A stretch of 64,000 bases of DNA from Gonocerus acuteangulatus. Its lineage: Eukaryota; Arthropoda; Insecta; Hemiptera; Coreidae. The notes beneath the pieces are model-generated. The model did no database searches, was not told where the DNA came from, and was given only the letters and a program-made list of their open reading frames with translations. The translations under genes were made by a program, and so were the position numbers. This document shows, piece after piece, positions 22,186 through 32,460 of this stretch (within the stretch, counting starts at the first letter, position 1; the number at the start of each line of letters is the position of its first letter). The stretch lies in the NCBI GenBank assembly GCA_946811695.1, contig OX328125.1, forward strand, positions 106,549,470-106,613,469, written 5' to 3'.

Positions 22186-22210
22186 TCCCAGCGAAGTAGC
22201 TTGAAAAATA

Positions 22211-22265
<55 letters not shown>

Positions 22266-22269
<4 letters not shown>

Positions 22270-23170
22270 TCCATCACGCAGAAGCTGCATAAATAAGTGC
22301 TTTCCTCAGAATTTGGGTAGTGTAGACTGGTTTCCAGAACAATTTGCTTAAAATATCCTACATAAATAAAATAAAAACATGAATAGTTCTCTTTTAATTT
22401 TGTAATGAGTAACTGTTCAATTATTAATTTTGTAATTAATTTGCTTCCAGAGTTATGTTTACACATGGTTCCTAGTACACTACTTAATAAATACAAAAAA
22501 CTTCATATTTTCGTCTTTTGATCTGACGCAGGAAGAGGATACAGTCCCTCTAGTGGTAGAAAGCGCTCCTTGCGGCGGCCTTGCGAACCTACGTCTGGCA
22601 AGCTAATTCGATTGAAATATATTACAAAGTAAACTCCCCTTTCCGATTGACCGATTTAGCTCATTTTTACAACACTTCTTTCTCATGAGTTACCCACGAC
22701 GTATACCGCGTTTCGATACAATACAACGGATATTACGACCGGCATGATTATATTAGTAATTTGGGTTCGGAGTAAACCCCCCCTCCTAATGAACCGATTT
22801 GTTTATTTTTACCTGTAGATTGCCACTATGAATACCGAGTTTCCTCGAAATATAACAAAAATCACGGCTGGTAGTAGCGAATTGGTATTCTGGGTCCGGA
22901 GTAACCCCCCCCCCCCTTCTAATGAACCGATTTAATTTATTTTTACATCTTACTTTTCTCTCTAGATTACCACTACGAATACCAAGTTTCGTTGAAATAT
23001 AACATATATTACTGCTGGCATGGTCAAATTAGTGTTTTGGGTTCGGGGTAAACCCCCCCTTCCGGTGAACCGATTTTGGTGGTTAACAAACTCGTTCAAT
23101 CGTTTGCTAATTGAACGCTATAACCACGTTTCGTGACGAAAAAAACAAACCAAAATAATAACTTTTTCTA
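22266..23170 (+). mobile_element. Family B element, 3' end replaced
   Basis: It starts AAGTCCATCACGCAGAAGCT next to a (TA)n tract, and the body matches family B up to about 23150. It then runs into reverse-oriented family A 5' sequence instead of its own 3' hairpin. Confidence 0.7.
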
Positions 23171-23179
23171 TTTTAATCA

Positions 23180-23400
23180 TTCCAAATGAGACTAGGGATG
23201 AGAACGGAACCGAGCTAAGATGATGCAGTTCCTGCGAGTCGGATTTTTAATTGGTTGCTGTTATTTTGATTGCATTTTTTTCAATAACACATGACAAGTA
23301 ATTGAGAAACGTGTTTGCATTTTGAATTGACTTTGAGAGTCTTGATTTAGATTGAGGAATTTCCGCTTCTAACCTGTGGGTGTTAACAATTTTCATGAAA
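23180..23400 (-). mobile_element. Family A 5' end, reverse orientation
   Basis: The family A start lies at about 23250 (minus strand), followed leftward by the TTAGCTCGGTTCC motif variant. The sequence to its right, 23255-23400, matches the 11860-12010 region inverted, an interior part of family A. This juxtaposition of an end and an interior part marks a rearrangement. Confidence 0.65.
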
Positions 23401-23426
23401 TTGTTAACACCCACAGGTTAGAAGCG
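23364..23426. repeat. 63-base palindrome at a repeat/Polinton junction
   Basis: Two perfect 29-base arms (23364-23392, 23398-23426) around a 5-base loop. The left arm continues family A sequence; Polinton-like sequence starts just to the right. Confidence 0.9.
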
Positions 23427-23443
23427 AAGAGAAAAAGATAAAA

Positions 23444-23692
23444 GTGAATGAAAGAGATAAAAGAACAACTGATACAAACGAATTTGAAGAGATAATTAAA
23501 GAGAGATTTGAAGAATATAAAGCATTATTAAGTGAACAAAATCAAGAAGTAGTAGAACAAATATTGAAGGATTGGACTAATACATTAGGAAAACTGGAAG
23601 AATATAAAACAGAAATTGATGTAAAAGTAGATACATTAAGAAAAGCATTAAACACTAAAATAGACGAACTGCGAAGAGAACTCAAATATTAA
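23444..23692 (+). CDS. Small coiled-coil protein of the Polinton
   Basis: An 82-codon ORF, very charged, with heptad-like spacing (EEIIKERFEEYKALLSEQ, LRKALNTKIDELRRELKY). No catalytic motif was seen. It lies 50 bases upstream of the zinc-ribbon ORF and the integrase on the same strand, with the same strong A+T bias, so it probably belongs to the Polinton. Its function is unknown. Confidence 0.55.
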   Translation: MNERDKRTTDTNEFEEIIKERFEEYKALLSEQNQEVVEQILKDWTNTLGKLEEYKTEIDVKVDTLRKALNTKIDELRRELKY

Positions 23693-23736
23693 CTTTACCT
23701 TCTGAATAATAAATTAATAAATTTTTATATTTAATA

Positions 23737-23890
23737 AATGGTACTTATATATTGTGTAAAGTGTAAGAAACAAACAAATACCAATATTATCATGAAGAAA
23801 CTTCTAAAAATGGGAAACTTATGGGTAAAAGAATTTGTGAAAACTGTGGAAGTAAAAAGAATACTTTTTTAGGTCGAAAAAACAAGTAAA
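23737..23890 (+). pseudogene. Zinc-ribbon small ORF (DUF5679-like), frameshifted
   Basis: One frame gives YCVKCKKQTN, and after a one-base shift the next gives KNGKLMGKRICENCGSKKNTFL. Together they show two CxxC knuckles and the K-x-NG-x-x-x-x-x-G-x-C-x-x-CG spacing of the small zinc-ribbon proteins often found in Polintons. The shift lies near 23795. The family assignment is by motif only. Confidence 0.65.
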
Positions 23891-24398
23891 CGTAAAAGAA
23901 GGAATAATTGAAGAAATTCATAAACCGTTTAGAAGAAATTTTGAAAGAACAAAAATCATAACTCTCGGAATAAACGATCTTTGGCAAGCTGATATAGTGG
24001 AAATGGATACCGGAAGTTTAAAAGGAATATCTAAAATTAATAAAGGATTTAAATATATTTTAACTGTAATAGATACATTTTCTAAAGTATCTTGGGCAAT
24101 TCCTGTTAAAGATAAAACTGGTAAATTAGTCACCGAAGCATTTAAAAGTATTTTGAATGATAAAAATAAACCAAAACATTTACAAACCGATAATGGGAAA
24201 GAATTTCAAAATTTAATGAATGAATATAATATTAATCATTGTTCTAGTTATAATGAAATAAAAGCAGGTATTGTTGAAAGATTTAATAGAACATTAAAAG
24301 AAAAAATGTGGAAAGAATTTTCAAAGAAAGGAAATTATAAATGGATTGATATTTTAGAGGAATTAATTAAAGAATATAATAATTATTATATTCTTTAA
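23886..24398 (+). pseudogene. Polinton/Maverick retroviral-type integrase, catalytic core
   Basis: The frame is open from 23886, with an ATG only at 23997, and carries the DDE core: LWQADIVEM (first Asp), GFKYILTVIDTFSKVSWAIPVKDK, LQTDNGKEF (second Asp) and IKAGIVERFNRTLKEKMW (Glu). This spacing fits a DD35E integrase. The N-terminal zinc-binding region is not seen in this frame. The end is damaged by a perfect 56-base palindrome (24355-24410), which creates an early stop. The remaining integrase continues at 24446. Polinton integrases insert the element with short target duplications. Confidence 0.9.
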
Positions 24399-24410
24399 TT
24401 AATTCCTCTA
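24355..24410. repeat. Perfect 56-base palindrome inside the integrase gene
   Basis: 24355-24382 is the exact reverse complement of 24383-24410, with no spacer. It replaces part of the integrase coding sequence. Confidence 0.97.
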
Positions 24411-24808
24411 TAGAAGTTAATAAGAAGAATGAGGAAAAAATATTATTGAATATTTATAATGATAACAATGTGAAAAATGAAAAACCGAAATTTAATTTAA
24501 ACGATTATGTAAGGATAAGTAAATATAAAGGAATATTTGAAAAAGGATATACACCTAACTGGTCTACTGAAGTTTTCAAAATAAATAAAATAATAAATTC
24601 CATTCCTATTACTTATAAAATAAATGATTTGAAGGAGGAAGAAATTGAAGGTAGATTTTATAAAGAAGAATTAATGAAAACAAAATATCCATATGATTAT
24701 TTAGTTGAAAATGTTTTAAAGAAAAATGGGGATAAGGTATATGTTAAATGGACAGGATTTGATAATTCACATAATAGTTGGATAAATAAAAAAAATGTTG
24801 CGAATTAA
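24411..24808 (+). pseudogene. Integrase C-terminus with chromodomain
   Basis: Downstream of the palindrome the frame resumes with the NDYVRISKYKGIFEKGYTPNWSTEVF stretch, which fits a Polinton integrase C-terminal domain. A chromodomain-like end follows: YLVENVLKKNGDKVYVKWTGF and NSHNSWI. Chromodomains can steer integration to marked chromatin. The stop is at 24808. It is separated from its catalytic core only by the palindrome. Confidence 0.85.
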
Positions 24809-24829
24809 AATTTCTTTTCAGAATGTAAT

Positions 24830-25647
24830 TTATTAATTTTTATAATTAGATCTTCTTCAGTAAATTATCAATTAATCTAAAATAATTACCATGAAATTCT
24901 AAATTTCTTTCTAATTTTTCTTTTACTCTAGAATATAAATTAATGCTGTTTGGATCACAAAATCTTAATAGTTCTTCACAATTTTGATGTTCTGAAAGTA
25001 TTTTATCAACTGCTCTCTTTAAATATACTTTTTGACATCTTATAACGTAATAACTATATTCACTTTCATGGTCATTTAACTTAATTAGTAGGAAATAATG
25101 TCTTAATTCTTAATTTTTAGTTTTAGGTAAAACATCTGGTTTAATATTTTCTATTTTATTATTTAAATTTTCAATTGTCTGCTCTTTCTCATTTATAATT
25201 TTCTTTGCTATTTTAAACATTTTTTTCATTACTCGTTTCTAAACATTTTATTATTATGTCTTTGTCTTTTATCTGCTCTTTCAATTTATATTCTCCTGCT
25301 TTTCTAATTGATGGTAAAACTAATTCAATAACCCAATCTTGAAATTTTTCAGCTTCTTTCATTTTAGATTTCATAATTAAAGAATATAGACCTGGTTCGT
25401 TAATAAAAACTTTTTGAGGCTTCATATTCGAAGGTAGGGACGATTCGTCCCCTTTCAAATTTCCATAATTAATACGATGTTTTTCTCTAGCGTGGTTTCG
25501 AACAGCCTTTTTAGGATCTGTGTATTCTAAAATTTCTGCAACATCTTTAGCCTTAAACCATGGATCATTATTTGTATTTAGAATTATAAATATTTCTTTA
25601 TTTTTATGGTTAAGTTTATTGTTAAGAATATTTAGCATGCTCTCCAT
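24830..25647 (-). pseudogene. BRO-family protein 1 (BRO-N plus C-terminal domain), frameshifted
   Basis: 25647-25213 encodes a BRO-N domain: LNTNNDPWFKAKDVAEILEYTDPKKAVRNHAREKHR, then NEPGLYSLIMKSKMKEAEKFQDWVIELVLPSIRK. The C-terminal part continues in another frame from 25228 to about 24835, with one further stop near 25112. It has RCQKVYLKRAVDKILS and DPNSINLYSRVKEKLE, the pattern of the C-terminal domain often joined to BRO-N in large DNA viruses. BRO proteins bind DNA and are typical of insect large DNA viruses. Here the gene lies tail to tail with the integrase, which suggests it was cargo of this Polinton. Confidence 0.85.
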
Positions 25648-25734
25648 TCATTAGAAACGAACTTTCTAGATCCTCAAAAAATTTCCATAAATATTTCATG
25701 TTGATAAAAATTATTTTAAATATAGTAGATTTCT

Positions 25735-25800
25735 CATTAACTCTCAAGGGGGACGATTTGTTCCCGTTCAAATTTTCATAATTAATGCAAAATCTAATAA
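25735..25800 (-). pseudogene. Third BRO-N scrap
   Basis: The minus strand reads INYENLNGNKSSPLR, parallel to the INYGNLKGDESSLP segment of BRO protein 1. It is only a fragment. Confidence 0.5.
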
Positions 25801-25899
25801 CTAATTTAACCTCTTAGATCTGAAATATGTTCAAGTAAATCATCTTCTGTAAATTCTTTATTTGTTATTCTAAAATAATTTCCATGAAATTCTAGTAAT

Positions 25900-26391
25900 T
25901 CAGTAAATTGTGTGTTCTTTGATTCTATTATAAAAGTTAATACTGTTAGGATCAGTAAATATTCTCAGTTCATAAAAATTTGGATGATTTAATTTTATTT
26001 TATTTCGAACTTTATCTATATTTCGAACTTGACATCTAGAAACATGATAAGTATATTCACATTCATCATCAAGTAGCTTGAATAATATAAAACAATTTTG
26101 ATAATCTTTATTTTCAGTTTCATATACAATATAGGGCTTTAATTGTTCTTGTGAATTTTTATAAATTAAAATTTCTTTATCTTTCTCATTTATAATTTTA
26201 TCTTTCGCCTTTATAATTTTATCTTTACCGTATAATTCTTCTTTCAATTTATATTCTCCTGTTAGCACTTTCCTCCGAAGGAAAGTAGCTATTGAGGTTG
26301 GACTCATGACGGGATTTTTGAAAAATTTCTTCAAATCTTTATCGATCCTACCTAGTAGACACCGAAAATGACCCCCGTTAAAATTTATGTA

Positions 26392-26463
<72 letters not shown>

Positions 26464-27562
26464 TGTTAACACGATAGCGGCCAGAGTTTTTGTTTTTTCG
26501 TCACGAAACTTGGTATATAGCATTAAATTAGCAAACGATTGAACGAGTTCGTTAACCACCAAAGTCGGTCCACCGGAAGGGGGGGTTTACCCCGAGCCCA
26601 AAACACTAATTTGACCATGCCAGCCGTAATATTTGTTATATTTCAACGAAACTTGGCATTCGTAGTGGAAATATAGAGAGGAAAGTGAGATATAAAAATG
26701 AACTAAATCTGTTCATTAGGAGGGGTGTTTACTCCGGACCCACAATACCAATTCGCCACTACCAGCCGTGATTTTTGGTATATTTCGACGAAACTCGGTA
26801 TTCGTAGTGGTAATCTACAGGTAAATATGTGTTGTAAAAGTAAACTAAATCGGTTCATTAGGAGGGTGGGTTTACTCCGGACCCAAATTCCTAATATACT
26901 CATACCGGTCGTAATTTCTGCTGTATTGTAACGAAACGCGGTATACGTCTTGGGTAACTCATGAGAAAGAAGTGTTGTAAAAATGAGCTGAATCGGTCAA
27001 TCGGAAAGGGCGGGTTTTACTTTGTAATATATTTCAATAGAAAAGCCCGCCAGACGTAGGTTCACAAAGCCGCCGCACGGAGCGCTTTCTACCACTAGAG
27101 GGACTGTATCCTGTTCCCGCGTTAGATCAAAATACGATAATATGAGGTTTTTTGTATTTATTACCTAGTGTAGTAGGTACCATGTGTAAACATAACTCGG
27201 GAAGCAAATTAATAATTGATCAGTTACTCATTACAAAATTAAAAGAGATCTATTCTTGTTTTTATTTTATTTATGTAGGATATTTTAAGCAAATTGTTCT
27301 GGAAAGCAGCCTACACTACCCAAATTCTGAGGAAAGTGCTTAGTTATACAGCTCCTGCGTGACGGCCGTTTTTTTATAATTGTTTTAGTAACATCATAAA
27401 CCTAATCCTGAAATTTTTCAGCTAAAGACATTTTTGATTTCATAATTAAAGAATACAAACCTAATTCGTTAATTAAAACCGTTTGAGGCAGTATATTCAG
27501 GGAAGACGGATTTCGTCCCCCTAAATTTCCATATTGATTACGATGTTTGTATAATTTGCACG
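25900..27562 (-). pseudogene. BRO-family protein 2, split by a family B insertion
   Basis: The N-terminal part (27562-27395) shows NQYGNLGGRNPSSLNILPQTVLINELGLYSLIMKSKM..AEKFQD, then a stop codon where protein 1 has Trp. The C-terminal part (26262-25900) shows EYKLKEELYGKDKIIKAKDKI, VSRCQVRNIDKVRNKI and DPNSINFYNRIKEHTI. Between them lies a complete family B element (26262-27372). The gene is a paralogue of protein 1, in tandem on the same strand. The start of BRO-N is lost upstream of 27562. Confidence 0.8.
26262..27372 (-). mobile_element. Family B Helentron-like (HINE) element, full length
   Basis: The 3' end lies at 26262 (the hairpin ACTTTCCT-CCGA-AGGAAAGT then GCTAA on the minus strand). 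The (TA)n tract is at 26398-26461. The 5' end lies at 27372, reading GGCCGTCACGCAGGAGCTGT, then TAAGCACTTTCCTC. About 1.1 kb. Its bodies of GGTTTACCCCGNNCCC-type blocks recur in all family B copies. It splits BRO gene 2. Confidence 0.88.
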
Positions 27563-27735
27563 TTTCCCTAACATGGGTGGTGCACGCAAATCTTGAGCGA
27601 GCATACTCAGCATCGCCGGAGTCCAGGCGTGGATTCGGTACAAGTGGACTGTATGAAATAATATGAAACAAATATTCATGTGAAAGAATCAACTATATTA
27701 AATTAAACATATCTTCGGCTTGAAGAGCAAATGGT
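27563..27735. other. Unassigned sequence between BRO fragment and LINE tail
   Basis: No ORF or repeat terminus recognised. GC content is higher around 27580-27650 than in the flanking Polinton DNA. Confidence 0.4.
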
Positions 27736-29160
27736 GTTTTTTTTTTTTTTTTTTTTTTAATATATATATCTTTATTTGTAAATTATACAATACATACAGT
27801 ATTTTTTATAATTCTTTTGTATATGTATAATGTCATGATTGATTTATAGGGAAAAAAGCCCATTGGCCAAAACCTATTAGCGTGAAGTGTTAACAGATTG
27901 CTACTTGTTTAAGTGAGACTATTTACAATATTTACATTATAATATTTACATTCTACAATTGATCTCTTGGCCATTTGCGCTTAAGGCGACGGAGAGGGTT
28001 ACCGGGAATGGTGGATGAGGATAACTTATTGATTAGGGGATTGTAGTGACCAGGCAAACGGGAGTGGAAGTTCAGGTATCGGGTTTGGGATAAGGTTTGG
28101 ACAAAGGGGATTTCTAGGTCATTGTGGATAGTGAGGTTGGAGACATAGAAGGGAGCATTAACTATTTTTTGGAGTATTTTGGATTGGAGAGATTGGATTC
28201 TGAGGATATTGGATCGCTTGGCACACCCCCAGACTTCCAAGCCATACGTCCAGGAGGGTTGGAGTATTGCAGTATATAACAGTCTCTTGTTCTGTAAAGA
28301 TAGTTTGGAGCGAGAGTCTAGTAGTCTAGTTAGTAGTTTAAAACGTCTGTTTGTTTCCTGTCTTTTCTTTTGTATATGTTGGCTCCAGGTAAGTCGTTTG
28401 TCGAGGGTAAGGCCGAGGTAGGTAACTTGGGTTTTTTGACAGATTTCTCTTTGGAAAAGATTGACGGAAGGGCATTTGGATCTTCGAAGAGTGAATGTAA
28501 TGTGCGAGGATTTTTCTGGGTTGACTTTGATCCGCCATTTTATGAACCATGGTTCAAGCAGTTGGAGATGGGATTGAAGATGTTTGGACGCTTGTATAGG
28601 ATCTGAATTGGATGAGAGGATGGCTGTATCGTCAGCAAAAGTAAAGAGGGTTGTGGAATGGTGGATGGGCATGTCCGCAGAGTACACAAGGAATAATATA
28701 GGACTTAGGATGCCGCCTTGTGGAACACCAGCAAGCTGAGGAAAGAAGGAAGACAGAGATGATCCGAACGATACGTTGAAACATCTGTTGGAAAGATAGG
28801 AATTTATTATTAGGTAATAGGTCAAGGGGAGGATTTTTTTGAGTTTGAAAAGCAAGCCCTGGTGCCATACTCGATCAAATGCTTGCGCGATGTCAAGGAA
28901 TACACCAGAGCAATACTTCTTCTGCTCAAAGGAAGAGGAGATGGAGTCAACTATTCTGTGGCATTGGTGGATAGTGGAATGGGATATTCGGAATCCAAAT
29001 TGGTGGGAAGGGAAACAGGGTTCGAGAATGGGGATTAGACGTTTCAGGAGAAGTTTTTCGAGGATTTTTCCCATAATGGGAAGGAGGGAGATAGGGCGAT
29101 AAGACGAAGGATAATTTACAGGTTTTTTGGGTTTGTGGATCATTTTAATGGTTGATAATA
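27736..29160 (-). mobile_element. 5'-truncated Jockey-like LINE
   Basis: On the minus strand: coding sequence, a 3' UTR (27950-27760) and a poly-A tail seen as about 22 T at 27736-27757. It is truncated at the 5' end near 29160, in front of the first RT motif. Confidence 0.85.
27953..29143 (-). pseudogene. LINE reverse transcriptase, intact frame but truncated N-terminus
   Basis: A 396-codon frame covers RT and thumb: YPSSYRPISLLPIMGKILEKLLL, HQFGFRISHST, GVFLDIAQAFDRVWHQGLLFKLK, AGVPQGGILSPILFLVYSADMP and catalytic TFADDTAIL. Then come KWRIKVNPEKSSHITFTLRR, YLGLTLDKRLTW, GLEVWGCAKRSNILRIQSLQ and NAPFYVSN, ending LKRKWPRDQL. No endonuclease domain precedes it. There are no stops or shifts, so the insertion is younger than the copy at the start of the window, to which it is clearly related. 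Confidence 0.92.
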
Positions 29161-29402
29161 ATGGTGTTAATATTGTTATTTATCAAGATTAATGTTGCCT
29201 GGGGATTTTGGTGGGCTGCACGATGTAGCTGATGTGATATGTTGCGTCATCCTCGTCTCTCTCTTCCGCCCTCGCACTCCTGGCCGGAGGTTAGCGCCTC
29301 TACTCCTTCATGGCGTTGTGTATAATTTTCCTCGGTAAATGAGTGAGGAGGTTTGGCTGAAGAAGAGCTGTTGAGCGGTGTACGTGCTCTTCGGCTGCCC
29401 AG
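29161..29402. other. GC-richer unassigned sequence left of the TIR element
   Basis: No gene seen. It contains the left target duplication CTGCCCAG (29395-29402). Confidence 0.4.
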
Positions 29403-30984
29403 TAGGGTGTATCGATTTTTAACTTTTTTTTTTTGTTTCCAAATTCCAAGTTGAAAAAAAGTTGCTACTAGGCACCACAAAAAGTTTTGGATTTTTAAAA
29501 AATCTTTAGGTCTCCCGCACAAGGCCTAAAGTTTAAAAAATTTACTAAAAAAGTCAATTTTTACAAAAATATTAAAGTAACCTAAAACACTTTTATTCTA
29601 CGTTGCAAGTTAAAATTCCACTAACAATAAGCACAAAAAACGATAAAAAAACATTTCAAAAATTTATTACATCATTTAGTTCTCCCCCACAAAGCCTAAA
29701 AGTCGTAAATTTCAGCACATTTTTGAAATTTTTAGTACTTTGATATTTGTGTGGTTCATGGTTTAAACCTTATTATTATTATTATTAAAACGGGTGCCCA
29801 CGTAGAGGGAGCTGCACCGAGGCCAACAAGGCCTATTGTGCCACCCGACAAGCCAGCCTGTTACACCAACAGCGCCGTATCCGAGATGAACCTTAATAGA
29901 GTTCGAAGGTTCAGTTCAGGTAGCCTTCTAGGGTCATCTATGAAGTCTGCACCAAAATACAGGTATCTCTTTGCTACAAGAGCTGGACATCTGCATTGCA
30001 GGCAGATAAATTCCCTCTTGTTTTATTTCAATGTTTACCAATTCTAAATACTTCAATACGTCCATCTTGATCTGCAGGGCATTAAAACCACTCACATCGA
30101 TAGGTTGACCGATAAACGGCATGTCGATAGTTTGTCTAGATAAATGCGGTTATTTACTCATCTTGAACATAACAACAATCACTCAATAGAGTCTTAGAAA
30201 CAGGACTATCGCACTCAAAACACAACTACTACTGCTTGCCGGTATATAAGTACTGACAAGTCTGTACGGTGATTCATAGCTGGCGCGTCACCGCGGTGCG
30301 ACAGTCTGGCTTTCCCCCGCCCTCTTGCTTCAAGTTGACGCTTGACGTGTTGAAATTGTCTTCATTATTTCACTTATAACAACAAGTCCAACCAGGTTTT
30401 AGTTATATTTAAGGTTTAAACCATGAACCACACAAATATCAAAGTACTGCAAAATTTCAAAAATGTGCTGAAATTTACGACTTTTAGGCTTTGTGGGGGA
30501 GAACTAAATGATGTAATAAATTTTTAAAATATTTTTTTTATCGTTTTTTGTGCTTATTGTTAGTGGAATTTTAACTTGCAACGTAGAATAAAAGGTTTTT
30601 AGGTTACTTTAATATTTTTGTAAAAATTGACTTTTTTAGTAAATTTTCAAAACTTTAGGCCTTGTGCGGGAGACCTAAACATTTTTTAAAAAAGTCCGAC
30701 TCGCAGGAACGGCAGCATCTTAGCGCGGTTCCGTTCATATCCCTAGTGCTATTTGAAAAGCTTAGAAAAGAAATAAACTTTTTTTTTTTTTATATATCTC
30801 GTGAAAATTGTCAAAATCCTCTCAAACATCTCGAATAAAAGTGATATTAAGGTGTCAGGGACACCGACAGTAGCTAACTTTTACACAGAAGTGGAAATTA
30901 CAGAATCCGGCTCACATTCTAAAGCAAAGCTCTATAAATCAATACAAAATATGCCTAATAAAGCCTTTCTAGAGGATACAGAAG

Positions 30985-31237
30985 CATGGGCTTATATGAG
31001 GGGGGGGCTGAGGGGGCAGCTGCCCCTCCCGAAATTTTGAATTGATGATAAAAACTTCTCGTAAAACCCTTAAAAATAAATTAAATAAGATCACTTAGTT
31101 CATAAAACATATTTTATTTTACGTGTAATAGCGTTTTAGTTGCCTAAAACTATTCCAAGCTCTAAATATTTAGTATTCCATACCCTGGAAATTGTGTCAG
31201 CCCCCCCCCCCCGAAATTGTTTTTATATACGCCCATG
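30985..31237 (-). mobile_element. GGGCGTATATA MITE, copy nested in family A
   Basis: Terminal repeats are CATGGGC and GCCCATG; the 8-bp duplication TACAGAAG lies at 30977-30984 and 31238-31245. The empty site is at 3831-3838 (inverted). It contains G-run and C-run subterminal blocks. Confidence 0.85.
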
Positions 31238-32383
31238 TACAGAAGGATCAAGAAGAAGTACACAAGATTGAGTAGAATACCCTGCCTAATATAGCCTATA
31301 TAGAATAATATGCCGAATAAAACCTATCTAGTAGATACACAAGGACAAATAAAAGTCTTGACGAATAACAAGTCAAGAAAAAAAACTTTATTTAACAAAA
31401 TAAAACAAAGTTTAGTTGCCCAACTACAATAGAATAATGTACCTAATTAAGTCTATGGAGTAGACACAAATGGACCAAAAACAAGTCTTGTGGAATATTG
31501 TTTTTTTTTTTCTAATTAAATACTTTTTATCAATATTTAATATATTACCTTTGTTGAAAACTATTGATTGCTAATTGATGAATCGGGTTACAACTAAGCA
31601 GTCTTTATGAATATTTAGTATATAACCTTATGTTTGGATCTGAGTTTTTGGGGTGCTCTCCGCCTAGGCTTTGTATTTGTGTCGGCAGATACCTGGGGTA
31701 TATTTACAGCTCTTGAGGATTAACTCTTAGCAGGTAAATATCCTGCGGCCCCCTTGTTTCTACGGGCATTGAACCGCCATATTCCCTCATAGCATCTAAC
31801 CGTTGTGAAGTTTATTTTTTGGATTTAGGACTTAATTTACATATTTAGACTAAATCATAGCAAGAAGTAATCCTCCGTCGTCGGTTTTTAACTATGTAGA
31901 CTCGCAATCTTAACTATGTAATGTTATCCAATCTTAGATACATCGTATTTAAAATCCACAGCAAAAACACGAAAATTTCATCAGAATCCCCTGCTGAACA
32001 AAACTTATATACAAAATAAAGCCTATCTATTGGATAAAAATAGAGGAAAAAAGCCGTTCGTGGTGGTAGAAAATCTTAAAAGTATTTCGACCAGAAATCT
32101 CCGAAATATTGTCACTAATTTTACGTATCCTGTTTTATAGCCAAATAGATTTATATTCTATAATCAATAAGAAAAACCTACTAACAATAAAAAACTATGG
32201 GTAACAGATGAAAATAGGGAATACCAAGAATAATTCTAAAGAACGAAATCAACACCAGTACTGTAATCTACATATTCATACGGCATCTTCGAATTCTAAC
32301 AAACAAAATATTGATTCTAATTATACGTATCCTGTTTTATTGACAAATACATTTGACTACTATAAGCAATTGAAAACACTAGG

Positions 32384-32460
32384 GAATATGCCAAAGAACT
32401 CGGAGTAGGAGCCTCGACAGTTTCAAGACATTTGAAGGAAATCGGCAAATCAAAACTGAC
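32384..32460 (+). pseudogene. Helix-turn-helix scrap resembling a mariner transposase N-terminus
   Basis: One frame reads EYAKELGVGASTVSRHLKEIGK, the recognition-helix pattern of mariner-type paired HTH domains. It sits inside the family A long form with no further transposase sequence. It could be chance or a captured fragment. Confidence 0.4.

Larger units (their letters stand above)
19257..22190 (-). mobile_element. Nearly complete GIY-YIG Penelope-like element with an inverted 3' copy
   Basis: The main copy runs from about 21670 down to 19257 and codes for RT plus endonuclease. A second, 5'-truncated copy of its 3' part lies head-to-head in the opposite orientation (21725-22185) and is nearly identical to 19257-19720. 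Both 3' ends terminate in GACAGATGCCGAATGAACAA and abut (TA)n tracts. Inverted duplication of this kind is common in PLEs. A 35-base segment at 21391-21425 is repeated at 21541-21575. Confidence 0.85.

Noticed and set aside
27152..27343. ORF of 63 codons recurring at 34762 and 60796
   Set aside because: It is the same non-coding start region of family B elements. Recurrence follows from the repeat, and the frames lack any domain.
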